The position numbers and the translations under genes were made by a program. DNA of 64,000 nucleotides, taken from Bacteroidota bacterium. GTDB taxonomy: Bacteria > Bacteroidota > Bacteroidia > Cytophagales > Cyclobacteriaceae. Shown one piece after another: positions 52,176-60,820 of this stretch; the stretch's first letter is position 1; every line of letters starts with the position of its first letter. Below the pieces are notes generated by a model. It worked only from the letters and a program-made list of their open reading frames with translations. It did no database searches and had not been told where the DNA came from. The stretch spans positions 1 through 64,000 of the forward strand of contig JAEZGH010000209.1 in the NCBI GenBank assembly GCA_023417065.1. The letters run 5' to 3'.

Positions 52176-52829
52176 TCAATCACCGACGACCTTTCGTTTC
52201 AGTAAAAAGAAGCCGATCAATCCCACCATTCCGGTAATCAGGGTACTGACCATGATGATCAATGGGTGCAGGTTCATCCACATCGTTATGGTGATGCAGA
52301 TGATCAACGCAATTCCGAGGAATCCCCAGAAGGGACTCTGGCAAATCGCCTGACGATTCACCTGTAAGGGAGTCGAGGCCGCTGGCGTTCGGAAAAGATA
52401 CTGCAATGAATCGGCGTCCCAAAGAAGGAGATAAGTTGCTGCCAGCAACATCAGTCCTGTTATAACGGGAGTACCTCTGAACTCATACGCTACGGTGATG
52501 ACGAAAATATTCAGAATCATTCCGAAGAACAAAAGAGCGCCGACCCGGGCGAAGCGTTGGGTAATGAGCAGAACGCCGGCGATGATTTGCGTCCAGCCGA
52601 TGAATTGCCAGTATAACCCTGAGTCAGCCATTACTCTAAAGAACTGCTGAATTGGCTGGAGGTCGCATATCGACTGGCCGGCTTTGCTCAAGAGGGGGCC
52701 GCCACCTGAAAGCTTACCCATACCGACCGCTGCAATGATAAAGGCTGATCCAACGAGATAACGAAGATAAACTGTGAACAGCTGCGCAAGGAGGGGGCGC
52801 CGCCACCATTCGAGAAGTCTCAGGAACAT
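52176..52829 (-). CDS. DoxX-family membrane protein
   Basis: 217 residues from ATG 52829. Six or seven hydrophobic helices; DoxX-type core YLVGSAFIIAAVGMGKLSGG, WQFIGWTQIIAGVLLITQRFARVGALLFFGMILNIFVITVAYEF and LMLLAATYLLLWDADSLQYLF. DoxX proteins are linked to thiol or quinol metabolism in various bacteria. Convergent with the propeller gene. Confidence 0.85.
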   Translation of the reverse strand: MFLRLLEWWRRPLLAQLFTVYLRYLVGSAFIIAAVGMGKLSGGGPLLSKAGQSICDLQPIQQFFRVMADSGLYWQFIGWTQIIAGVLLITQRFARVGALLFFGMILNIFVITVAYEFRGTPVITGLMLLAATYLLLWDADSLQYLFRTPAASTPLQVNRQAICQSPFWGFLGIALIICITITMWMNLHPLIIMVSTLITGMVGLIGFFLLKRKVVGD

Positions 52830-52906
52830 AAAAGTGGATTTCTCCAGCCCGACGCCGATGCACACTGTTTTGTTACAGTGTGGTGAGTCATTTGGAAGCT
52901 TTCATA

Positions 52907-53506
52907 CTACTTTCTTTTCTCAAGATCCTTGAGCGCCAGATTGTAGGACTCGATCAGGAGGTATTCCTGGCCAACCAGTTCATTGAAACGCAGTTTTAGC
53001 TGAAGGAGGGTGGCTTCGATATTAATGGGATCATGTGTTTCAGGTTTGAAAAATAGTTCGACAAGACCACCCATTGTCTTGTCAAGGATCACGTCCTGGA
53101 GGGCATACACATTGGTGAGTATTTCTACTTCGTTATAATCAAATTCTGCAATGATGCCGGTCGAGCGTGCGGTTTCCCATGCTGTACTGGTAAGTAATTC
53201 CCGCATCAGTGATTTACCATTAGTCAGGCGTGAAAGATCGAAATGCTTGTTCTCGTAAAGGCCTGATGCTGCGGGTACGGAGGATAATGAATCCACTCGT
53301 TTTAACACCGATTTGTGGAGAGGTAGTATTTCTTCGGTGACACGAAGGTTGTGGGTTAGTTCCCGGACAAGACTTTCTCGGGCTATGCGCTGCTGTTTCC
53401 GAACTTTCTTGTCTTCGAATATCTTATTGAGAAAAAGTGCCAGCGACACGCTGAATACGATAAGGAATGCTTCGATAAGGTATTTGCGGATGGCTTTCTT
53501 TTTCAT
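52907..53506 (-). CDS. DUF6090-like membrane-anchored hypothetical protein
   Basis: 199 residues. Short basic N-terminus and one helix (YLIEAFLIVFSVSLALFLNK) then an alpha-helical periplasmic part with WETARSTGIIAEFDYNEVEILTNVYALQD. Similar to Bacteroidota DUF6090-type proteins of unknown function, by pattern only. Confidence 0.65.
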   Translation of the reverse strand: MKKKAIRKYLIEAFLIVFSVSLALFLNKIFEDKKVRKQQRIARESLVRELTHNLRVTEEILPLHKSVLKRVDSLSSVPAASGLYENKHFDLSRLTNGKSLMRELLTSTAWETARSTGIIAEFDYNEVEILTNVYALQDVILDKTMGGLVELFFKPETHDPINIEATLLQLKLRFNELVGQEYLLIESYNLALKDLEKRK

Positions 53507-53600
53507 ATGGGATGATATATCAAACTTAATGAAATTGTCGCGTATTGGGAAGCCTTAAATAGAAAGCAACGGATCAGAACTTGCCGTGGAATTTTGAGTC

Positions 53601-54275
53601 TTACTTCTCAATAGCTGTTTCCTGATATGATCCAGTGATAATTTTTCCGTCAAGGAAATCAAAGCTGATCCTGCATCCCATTCCGGGTGCCGCGATTTCA
53701 ATGTGCTGTGGTCTGTCCATCGCGACCTTTGGAAATCCCTGTATTGCGTCACCGTTTTTGAAGAAATAGGTTTCTCTGACGAGGGTGTCGTAATAGTAGT
53801 CTACCGATCTGAAGATCTCGCCGGATTCATAATAACTGTAGCCAGTGAAGTGCTTGTGATTCTTGATAAAGTACGTTTCCGCAGCTTTTGGACCACTGGG
53901 AGAATATTCTGTTTTGCAATAAATATCACCCGGCAGCGCTGCGGTTTGGGTGATAAATTGAAACTTATCTTCCTGAAATACTTTTGTCTTGGTGGTGAAG
54001 TCCACAGAAAAAGCAATCCACGCAGCGAGGCCCAATATTATCACAGGAATTACCATTGTTGCAGTTCTTCGCAGGAATTCACTTTCACGATCACGTGCTA
54101 ACCTTTCCCGTACGCGAATTCGAATCATTTCCAGGTCAGCGCGATCGCCTGAGGAGAGATTTTTTTTGACTTCATCACGGTAGACCTCGCGCGCCGACTT
54201 ACGCTTTGGCAAGATTTCCCTGTTGTACTTCAGGGTATCAATCATTTGCTTCAGGCTGCCAAAACCGATATTCAT
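53601..54275 (-). CDS. Hypothetical membrane protein
   Basis: 224 residues. Cytosolic N-terminus with conserved-looking GFGSLKQMIDTLKYNREILPKRKSAREVYRDE, a helix (TATMVIPVIILGLAAWIAFS, about 72-91) and a beta-rich outer domain. Family not recognised; N-terminal motif recurs in Bacteroidota proteins. Function unknown. Confidence 0.65.
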   Translation of the reverse strand: MNIGFGSLKQMIDTLKYNREILPKRKSAREVYRDEVKKNLSSGDRADLEMIRIRVRERLARDRESEFLRRTATMVIPVIILGLAAWIAFSVDFTTKTKVFQEDKFQFITQTAALPGDIYCKTEYSPSGPKAAETYFIKNHKHFTGYSYYESGEIFRSVDYYYDTLVRETYFFKNGDAIQGFPKVAMDRPQHIEIAAPGMGCRISFDFLDGKIITGSYQETAIEK

Positions 54276-54363
54276 AACTGAGCGAATTAGATGTAACGGC
54301 CCCGTTTTGCCAGGGGTATTCTTCTTAAGATAACGATTTTTTTTGGAAGAATAAATCCGAGAG

Positions 54364-54936
54364 CTAATCTATCTCAACTCCGAAGCATTCGAGCAGGCCT
54401 GCCGCGGCAGGCATCGCGAACTTTGCTTTTCTAAGTCGGTTTATGCGAGGGTCGATGGTGTAATTTCGAGCTGTCCTGAAGTCGGTCTTCTCCAGCACTG
54501 AGTGTTCAAACTTCGCATTTAATAATTCACATTCTGCAAACACAGCGCCTGTGGCGTCGCACTCGGAAAAGTCGGCCTCCTGAAGTAGGCATGCATCGAA
54601 ACGCGTGTTCTTCAGCTTGCATTTATAGAAGGAAGCGTGATCAAGCACGCAATGCTGAAACTCGACGCGGAAGCCAAAGGGGTTACACGTTTCGAAACGC
54701 AATCCCATGAGTTTAGAATTTACAAACTTAATCTCCTGCAGGCTCGTTCCGTTTAGCGTGGCAAGCGTAAGATTACAATCCTCGAAGGTACAGTCAATGA
54801 ACATAATTTCGTTGAGTCGGCTTCTTGAGAAGTCGCACTGTACAAAACGGCAACTTTCGTATTCTCCGGGGGAAAGTTCATCGGCAGTGAAATCCCTGTT
54901 GATGAAATCTATTTCTGTAAAATAAGGCGCTGCCAT
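54364..54936 (-). CDS. Pentapeptide-repeat protein (Qnr/McbG-like)
   Basis: 190 residues of pentapeptide units in the A(D/N)LxX style: CRFVQCDFSRSRLNEIMFIDCTFEDCNLTLATLNG, LDHASFYKCKLKNTRFDACLLQEADFSECDATGAVFAECELLNAKFEHSVLEKTDF. The right-handed quadrilateral helix mimics DNA in some quinolone-resistance proteins. Resistance is not implied. Confidence 0.93.
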   Translation of the reverse strand: MAAPYFTEIDFINRDFTADELSPGEYESCRFVQCDFSRSRLNEIMFIDCTFEDCNLTLATLNGTSLQEIKFVNSKLMGLRFETCNPFGFRVEFQHCVLDHASFYKCKLKNTRFDACLLQEADFSECDATGAVFAECELLNAKFEHSVLEKTDFRTARNYTIDPRINRLRKAKFAMPAAAGLLECFGVEID

Positions 54937-54953
54937 AAAGTCTACCTGTTGAT

Positions 54954-56189
54954 TTAATTCTGATTTTCGAGAAGGGCAAGCTTGCGTTCAATAAGCTGCC
55001 GGTCTGCTGCCGTCCTGATTAGCCGGAGTGCTTCGATAAGGCATTGTTTTGCCCTGGCTCGGTCTGTTGCTTGGTACAATTCGCCCAGCAATGCAAAGTA
55101 AAAGGGATTTTCGGTCAATTGTAATTTTTCCGCTTCCTGAATAGCTGCGTCTACACCTTTTACTTTTGCCAAAGCCCAGGTTCGGTTCAAAGCGGCGATC
55201 GGAGAATATTCTATTGTCAGGAGGTAATTATACAGTTGGAGGATATTTTCCCATTTTTCGGGAGTGTCTGATTTTATTGTGTGCCAGTAAGCAATTCCTG
55301 CCTCGAGATGATATTTGCTCAGTTGGTTTCCCACTGACGATTTGTGCAGAAACTCAATTCCTTTGGTGATAAGCGCGCGATCCCAGAGCGAGTCGTCCTG
55401 GTCGTCATAGAGTACGGGCATGCCGGACTTGTCTCGTCGCGCAGGAAACCGGGATGCATGAAAACACATCAGCGCCTGAAGCGCGTTTACTTCGGGAGTA
55501 CTGGTTTCAGGGTTTTGAAGGAGTAAATCCGCGAGACGCATGGCTTCGATACATAAATCTTCGCGAAGGACGGCGTCATGAGTTTCTGAATAGTAGCCTT
55601 CGTTGAAGAGTAAATACAACGTGGTGAGTACTGTCTTCAGGCGGTTGTTCATTTCGTCAGGTGATGGAAACTCGAGGCGAACCTTTAATGTGCGCAATTT
55701 CTCCCGCGCCCGGAAGAGTCGTTTTGATATTGTTTCCCTGTTCGTCAAAAAGGCTATAGCAATTTCATCAATGCCGAATCCGCAGAGGATCCGAAGGGCA
55801 AGGCCGATCTGCGACTCCGGAGAAATCTCCGGAGTACAGATGGCAAATAGCATACGAAGCTGACTGTCGGTGATGTTGGATTCCGATAAATCGATGTTGA
55901 CCGATGAGTCATTCGCAGCGGCCCGAAATTCAATCGATATCTTCTCTCTGAAGGAGCGCTCGCGGGCCAGGTAGCTATGCGTTTTATTCTTCGCTACAGC
56001 GTAGAGCCACGCAACAGGATTTTCGGGGATGCCACGGTAGGGCCAGGTATTCAACGCTGAAAGAAACGCTTCACTGGCAAGGTCTTCAGCTTCCTGAATT
56101 CGATCAATACCGAGGTAGTTACAAAGTACAGCCGTTATTCTGCTGTACTCTGTCCGGAAGAGATGTGGTATGAGTTGCGACGACTCCAC
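54954..56189 (-). CDS. ECF sigma factor with C-terminal DUF6596/TPR-like region (ECF42 type)
   Basis: 411 residues from a GTG start. Region 2 (DRIQEAEDLASEAFLSALNTWPYRGIPENPVAWLYAVAKNKTHSYL) and region 4 (GFGIDEIAIAFLTNRETISKRLFRAREKLR) of ECF sigma, then a long helical-repeat domain with FNEGYYSETHDAVLREDLCIEAMRLADLLLQ and the SPIAALNRTWALAKVKG motif. ECF42-type factors pair with DGPF/YCII proteins, and one is encoded 12 bp upstream here. Confidence 0.93.
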   Translation of the reverse strand: MESSQLIPHLFRTEYSRITAVLCNYLGIDRIQEAEDLASEAFLSALNTWPYRGIPENPVAWLYAVAKNKTHSYLARERSFREKISIEFRAAANDSSVNIDLSESNITDSQLRMLFAICTPEISPESQIGLALRILCGFGIDEIAIAFLTNRETISKRLFRAREKLRTLKVRLEFPSPDEMNNRLKTVLTTLYLLFNEGYYSETHDAVLREDLCIEAMRLADLLLQNPETSTPEVNALQALMCFHASRFPARRDKSGMPVLYDDQDDSLWDRALITKGIEFLHKSSVGNQLSKYHLEAGIAYWHTIKSDTPEKWENILQLYNYLLTIEYSPIAALNRTWALAKVKGVDAAIQEAEKLQLTENPFYFALLGELYQATDRARAKQCLIEALRLIRTAADRQLIERKLALLENQN

Positions 56190-56201
56190 GCCAGATTGTT
56201 G

Positions 56202-56555
56202 TCAGTGGGAACCGTTCTCCGACGCCATAAGCCTGACTTCGACGGTATTTCCTTCCCCTTGCAGGACGGGCGAGCCTTTGGCAAACTCTGCTGCTTCATC
56301 AATAGATTCCGCCCGCACAATAATATATCCTGCAAGTGTTTCCTTGATATCCCCGAAAGGGGCATTCGTGACCACGTTCCCGTGATGTACGACCCGTGCC
56401 TCATCAAACGGAAGGCCCGCGCCGCCGACGTATTTGTTCTGGGCAGCAATACCTCCGATCCAGTCCATTGTTTGCTTCATCCAAACCTGGATTTGCTCCG
56501 GTGATGCAATTTTTTGACCGTCTTCATGACGGAAGATTAACATGTACTCTTTCAT
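56202..56555 (-). CDS. YCII/DGPF-domain protein
   Basis: 117 residues from ATG 56555. YCII-like fold KEYMLIFRHEDGQKIASPEQIQVWMKQTMDWIGGIAAQNKYVGGAG, then VVTNAPFGDIKETLAGYIIVRAESIDEAAEFAKGSPVLQGEGNTVEVRLM, with a GPF-like segment. Companion of ECF42 sigma factors; possibly signal sensing. Upstream gene of the pair. Confidence 0.92.
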   Translation of the reverse strand: MKEYMLIFRHEDGQKIASPEQIQVWMKQTMDWIGGIAAQNKYVGGAGLPFDEARVVHHGNVVTNAPFGDIKETLAGYIIVRAESIDEAAEFAKGSPVLQGEGNTVEVRLMASENGSH

Positions 56556-56643
56556 AAAAGTGAATTTAAGGTTTTTAATGTTCGCCTTTATGACAATCGG
56601 CACCGGGAAAAATGGACAACCCTGCCTGAATTTTTTGAACGAA

Positions 56644-57516
56644 TTACAATTTTTTAAGACATTCCACCAGACTGTCATGCCAATGTGGGACGTCTATTCC
56701 GAACGTTTCTTTGATTTTTCGTTTGCTGAGCAGGCTGAATTTCGGTCGCGCTGCTTTGGTGGGATACTCCTCAGACCGGAGGGGTTTGATCTTACAATCC
56801 AGATTTGTGTGTCTGACGATGAAGTGGGCAAGGTCGTACCAGGAAATAGCGCCTTCATTTGAGTAGTGGTAAACCCCGGGGACGTCCTTTCTTCCGGAAA
56901 AGATCTGATCCAGCATCTGGAGGATGACAACTGCAAGGTCCCGTGCATAAGTCGGAGAGCCTATTTGATCAACAACAACACCCAGTTCGGGGCGCTGCGC
57001 TGCCAATGTTCGTATCGTCTTTACGAAGTTTTTGCCAAAGCTTGAGTACACCCACGCCGTGCGAACAATGTACGCGTCGGAAAGGATTTCCTGAATGAAC
57101 TGTTCGCCTTTCAGTTTGGTAATTCCGTATACGGATACAGGATGAGGTTCAACATTTTCGTCGATGGGTTGATTGCTCTCTCCATTGAATACGTAGTCGG
57201 TAGAAATATGTATCAGGCGAATACTCCGCTCCCGGCAGACCTCAGCGATTGTTTGTACAGCATGAGCATTCACTGCCATCGCCAGTTCCTGATTGTCTTC
57301 GGCGGCATCAACGGCGGTATAAGCGGCGCAGTTTATTATGGCTTTAAAGTCATTCGCCACAACAAATTCCTTAACCCTGGCGGAGTTTGTCAGATCCAGA
57401 TCGCCAACGTCAACAAAAACAAATCCAAACTGCGGGAACTGCTCACTGGCTTCACGTATCTCGCTTCCAAGTTGTCCTAAAGATCCGGTTACAAGTGTTT
57501 TTATTACTGACTTCAT
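56644..57516 (-). CDS. rfbD: dTDP-4-dehydrorhamnose reductase
   Basis: 290 residues. NAD(P)-binding loop TLVTGSLGQLGSEIREA (GxxGxxG, 10-16), active-site STDYVFNG (Thr/Tyr), and YGITKLKGE (YxxxK). Reduces dTDP-4-keto-L-rhamnose to dTDP-L-rhamnose. Unlinked here to rfbA-C. Monocistronic. Confidence 0.92.
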   Translation of the reverse strand: MKSVIKTLVTGSLGQLGSEIREASEQFPQFGFVFVDVGDLDLTNSARVKEFVVANDFKAIINCAAYTAVDAAEDNQELAMAVNAHAVQTIAEVCRERSIRLIHISTDYVFNGESNQPIDENVEPHPVSVYGITKLKGEQFIQEILSDAYIVRTAWVYSSFGKNFVKTIRTLAAQRPELGVVVDQIGSPTYARDLAVVILQMLDQIFSGRKDVPGVYHYSNEGAISWYDLAHFIVRHTNLDCKIKPLRSEEYPTKAARPKFSLLSKRKIKETFGIDVPHWHDSLVECLKKL

Positions 57517-57544
57517 CTAAGTGTGACAGAAGTTTTATCGTGTA

Positions 57545-59008
57545 CTAGTTGTTTGCGGGACGAAACGGCGAATTGGGTTTCCATTGGGGCACAGATTTCG
57601 CCGATGAAATCAGCATTGCCGCATGAACGAAGGAACGCACATACCGGGTAACGTAGTCGAAATCGAGGGAGGACGCGTGATCCGGAAGCTGGTGATAGTA
57701 TTTCATGATTTCCTCATCAAAAGCCTTAATTCCCGGAGCAAAATTTACAGCAGGAATTCCGGCCGTTGCAAACCGATAGTTGTCCGAGCCTGCATATAAA
57801 TTGAATTGAGGAACAGGATCAGCCGCAGCCTTCAGTCCGAATGCAGCGCATGCCCTGGTCAGAAGTTCTTCCGTCTGTGTGTACTCAAGTCCATTGATCG
57901 TAACGATAGATTTATCATTATATCCGCCTCCATCGGCGTTCAGATTGAAAACTGTTTCCTTAAGCGGAAGGATCGGGTGATCTGTATACCATTTGCTGCC
58001 GAGCAATCCTTTTTCTTCTGCAGTAAACGCGATAAAAAGTACGGACCGTGCAGGGCGATTTTGTCCAAGGTAACGCGCCGCCGCCAGCAGGGCAGTTGTC
58101 CCCAGGGCATTATCCCGTGCGCCATTGAAAATGGAATCTCCTTCAGCGTTCTTCTTCCCGGTGCCTATGTGGTCGTAGTGAGCAGAAAGTACCAGAATTT
58201 CGTTCTTAAGTTTTGGATCGCTGCCCTCCAGAAATCCTACAACGTTTCTCGTACTTAGTTTTTGGGGCGTAGCTCCCTGAATGCTGAGAGCGTAAGGCGC
58301 TTCACCTTTCTCTTTGATGGTCCTTAATATATTGGAGTCAATAATATTTCTTAAGAGAATATGCGGAATAGGTTCACCGCCTTCTTGCAGCGTGATGCGC
58401 TGCTGCATGAAGTAGTTCCCCAGAGCTTCGAACGTAACTACCGGCAAGGCTACAATTTCAATCAATGCTACCGCGCCACGCTTTTTTGCTTCGGCATTTT
58501 TGTGGAACGCGGTTTCCTGAAAAGCCCGTGTAAGCACCGTGTCGCCGGGGTGCCCGATCAGACACAAGGCAACCTTGCCGTTGACATTCGTCTTCTCAAA
58601 ATCCTGAGCCGTTCCATAGCCGGCAAAGACCACGTTACCTTTCAGGTTTGCATCTGTTCCGGTGAAAAGAAGAACATCTTTCTTAAGTGTGAAAGTTTCG
58701 TTCCCCATCGTCAGGGAGATTTCCGACGGTGGAGGTGTCCTTACGAGCGGAACCGCTTGATAGAATGAGTTCTGGCTGGGTGCGTGCGTAAGACCTGACA
58801 ACGAAAACCGCGTCGCGATGTAGGTAGCTGCAATTTCAAGTTCGGGTGATCCTGAATCGCGGCCCTTCATTTCGTCAGCGGCAAGAAATTCAACATTTGC
58901 CTTCACATAGGTGGAGCTGATAAGCTCACTAATTTTCTTTGTGTGGTCGGTCTGTGCTGAAACAAGGACGGAGAAAAGAATAGGAAGAGAGGATAGAAGA
59001 TATTTCAT
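57545..59008 (-). CDS. Secreted M28-family aminopeptidase
   Basis: 487 residues from ATG 59008, opening the signal KYLLSSLPILFSVLVSA. PA domain (about 125-280) inserted before the M28 catalytic domain. Zinc ligands: H and D in LSAHYDHIGTG and NGARDNALGTTALLAAA, glutamates in FIAFTAEEKGLLGSKWY, aspartate in NLNADGGGYN and final His in YHQLPDHASSLDFD. Cleaves N-terminal residues from peptides outside the cytoplasm. The 59078-59221 element lies in its upstream region. Confidence 0.94.
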   Translation of the reverse strand: MKYLLSSLPILFSVLVSAQTDHTKKISELISSTYVKANVEFLAADEMKGRDSGSPELEIAATYIATRFSLSGLTHAPSQNSFYQAVPLVRTPPPSEISLTMGNETFTLKKDVLLFTGTDANLKGNVVFAGYGTAQDFEKTNVNGKVALCLIGHPGDTVLTRAFQETAFHKNAEAKKRGAVALIEIVALPVVTFEALGNYFMQQRITLQEGGEPIPHILLRNIIDSNILRTIKEKGEAPYALSIQGATPQKLSTRNVVGFLEGSDPKLKNEILVLSAHYDHIGTGKKNAEGDSIFNGARDNALGTTALLAAARYLGQNRPARSVLFIAFTAEEKGLLGSKWYTDHPILPLKETVFNLNADGGGYNDKSIVTINGLEYTQTEELLTRACAAFGLKAAADPVPQFNLYAGSDNYRFATAGIPAVNFAPGIKAFDEEIMKYYHQLPDHASSLDFDYVTRYVRSFVHAAMLISSAKSVPQWKPNSPFRPANN

Positions 59009-59077
59009 AGCTGGGATTAACAAGCTATCAAATATAGGAGATTCTGTCCAATAGCCGGCGTTCGTTGTCTGGCTGGA

Positions 59078-59221
59078 TAAAAAAAGAAGGCATCATAAAA
59101 ACATATTCTTGAACTAGCCGGGGAAATCGTCTTCAAATTGCCTTGAAGTTAGTGGCAAAGCCATCCCTCTACAGGGAAAGTCCCCAATAACAAAAGATAT
59201 GTTGTTTCTATGATGCCTTCT
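59078..59221 (-). ncRNA. Structured element: candidate RNA or 5'-UTR attenuator
   Basis: Terminal stem AGAAGGCATCATA (59085-59097) pairs with TATGATGCCTTCT (59209-59221), 13 bp perfect, extended by AACATAT (59100-59106)/ATATGTT (59197-59203). Within: GGGGA/TCCCC (59120-59124, 59181-59185), enclosing CTTCAA-N6-TTGAAG (59131-59148), TGGC-AAA-GCCA (59153-59163) and CCCT-CTAC-AGGG (59165-59176). On the minus strand the 3' stem is followed by a T-run of 7 (59085 to 59079), like an intrinsic terminator. It lies after the hydrophilic 59252 gene and before the M28 gene. Family not recognised. Confidence 0.55.
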
Positions 59222-59251
59222 ATGTCTTGTCAGAAGCAAGACGTAATACGC

Positions 59252-59572
59252 TTAACGGCTTTCTTGCTCTTCTTTGCGTTCGTCCTTCTTCAGATCGCTA
59301 TCTGATTCTTCCGGATTATCCTCACCTCTGCGGCTGAGATCACGGCTTTTATCGAAGTTTGATCCTGATTGCATGTCATTGCGTTGATCCTGATTACTTC
59401 GCATTCCTGCTCCAAAGTTTCCGCCGGCATTTTCGCCAATCTGATCTTCTCGTTCATTCGTATTCTCCTGTCCCAAATTGCGCTGTTCCCGTTGCTGGGA
59501 TTGTTGCTGGTTGCGTTCGCCGCTTCCCTGAGACTGCAGATTATCCTGTGGATTATTTCGTTCTTGTTTCAT
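59252..59572 (-). CDS. Low-complexity hydrophilic protein
   Basis: 106 residues from ATG 59572. Almost only Gln, Asn, Glu, Asp, Arg, Ser and Gly (GERNQQQSQQREQRNLGQENTNERED), no hydrophobic core or signal. Likely intrinsically disordered, comparable with stress-related disordered proteins; family not recognised. Real coding is suggested by biased composition. Confidence 0.55.
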   Translation of the reverse strand: MKQERNNPQDNLQSQGSGERNQQQSQQREQRNLGQENTNEREDQIGENAGGNFGAGMRSNQDQRNDMQSGSNFDKSRDLSRRGEDNPEESDSDLKKDERKEEQESR

Positions 59573-59801
59573 AAGCTTTCTTTTTGGAAAAAAATACTGA
59601 AAATACCATGCCTGCAACGTTTGCACTATACGTTTTCGTGTATTGCCGGATTTGGGCTGCTGGCCGACATATGACAGATGAAAAGCCTGTATCTATTGTG
59701 AAAAGACTACCCGGATTAAGGATAGCTTTCCCCATTTTTCGTGTAATTGGCTATCGCTCTTGGCGCACATCATTTGCAGAACCTTGCAAAAAAGAAACGT
59801 T

Positions 59802-60611
59802 ATGGAACAGCATAAAAACAATTATGTCCTTGTCACCGGAGCAACGGACGGGATAGGGTACGAATTATCAAAGGTGTTTGCTGAAAATGGGTTTAACCTT
59901 ATCCTGGTGGCCCGAAATGCAAGTGAACTCCATTATCGGGCGAACGAACTCAGGGGTGAAAATAAGATTGAAGCGATTCCTATTGCCAAGGATTTGTCCA
60001 AACCAGGTGCTGTGTTCGAGCTTTACGACCAGGTGAAAAATCTTGGTGTCACTGTAGATATTCTTGTCAATAATGCCGGACAGGGTGTATATGGAAAGTT
60101 TGTAGAAACCGACATTGAACGGCAATTGTACATCATCCAGCTGAACATTGCATCGCTGACAGCCCTGACCTATCTTTTTCTAAAGGATATGGTGGCGCGT
60201 AATGAAGGGCGGATATTGAATCTTGGTTCTATTGCGTCGGAGGTTCCTCATCCCCTGCAAGCCGTTTATGGGGGTACAAAGGCCTTTGTACTATCCTTTT
60301 CGGAAGCCCTTTATAACGAGCTCAGGAAAACGAACGTAACAATTACTACTCTTCAGCCAGGTGCAACGGAAACCGACTTCTTTAACAAGGCTGGCGCGCA
60401 AAATGCGAAAGTCGTTCAGGAAGGCAAATTAGGAGATCCCGCTAAGGTGGCGCGCGATGGTTTTGATGCGCTGATGAAGGGAAGAGACTCCATTGTTTCC
60501 GGAGCAAAGAATAAAGTTTCTTCCGTGATGGCGCATATCATTCCGGATAAGGTTTCTGCCGAGCAGATGCATCAGCAGCTCAAAGATGTGACGAAAGACG
60601 AAGATAAGTAG
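59802..60611 (+). CDS. Short-chain dehydrogenase/reductase
   Basis: 269 residues from ATG 59802. Rossmann loop VLVTGATDGIGYELS (TGxxxGIG), NNAG in VDILVNNAGQG, and Tyr-Lys in QAVYGGTKAF with Ser in LGSIAS. NAD(P)H-dependent oxidoreductase with an acyl or ketone substrate. A 40-residue basic C-terminal tail follows. Own terminator. Confidence 0.93.
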   Translation: MEQHKNNYVLVTGATDGIGYELSKVFAENGFNLILVARNASELHYRANELRGENKIEAIPIAKDLSKPGAVFELYDQVKNLGVTVDILVNNAGQGVYGKFVETDIERQLYIIQLNIASLTALTYLFLKDMVARNEGRILNLGSIASEVPHPLQAVYGGTKAFVLSFSEALYNELRKTNVTITTLQPGATETDFFNKAGAQNAKVVQEGKLGDPAKVARDGFDALMKGRDSIVSGAKNKVSSVMAHIIPDKVSAEQMHQQLKDVTKDEDK

Positions 60612-60633
60612 TCAATGTAGTCATTCTTGTAAT

Positions 60634-60668
60634 AGCCGGGGCGAACCGAATCTCGCCCTGGCTTTTTT
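60634..60668 (+). terminator. Terminator of the SDR gene
   Basis: AGCCGGGGCGA (60634-60644) pairs with TCGCCCTGGCT (60653-60663; one G-U) around ACCGAATC, followed by TTTTTT. Confidence 0.92.
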
Positions 60669-60820
60669 ATTCTGGTCGCAGCAGCTTAACGGAGGAAATA
60701 AAGCCCGCTCGAATAAAGCTGGAAAAGAACCGGAGTTAATGTTACCTTTCGATATTGCCCTTACCTAAGTTTCGCGATGTGAGATGGTCAGATAACGGGC
60801 GGCGTTAATTCTTCTTTGCT

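Noticed and set aside
59120..59185. Cobalamin-riboswitch-like stretch (GCCACT after an AGGGA segment on the minus strand)
   Set aside because: Only the GCCACT hexamer is shared; the rest of the B12-box core and the needed pairing are missing.
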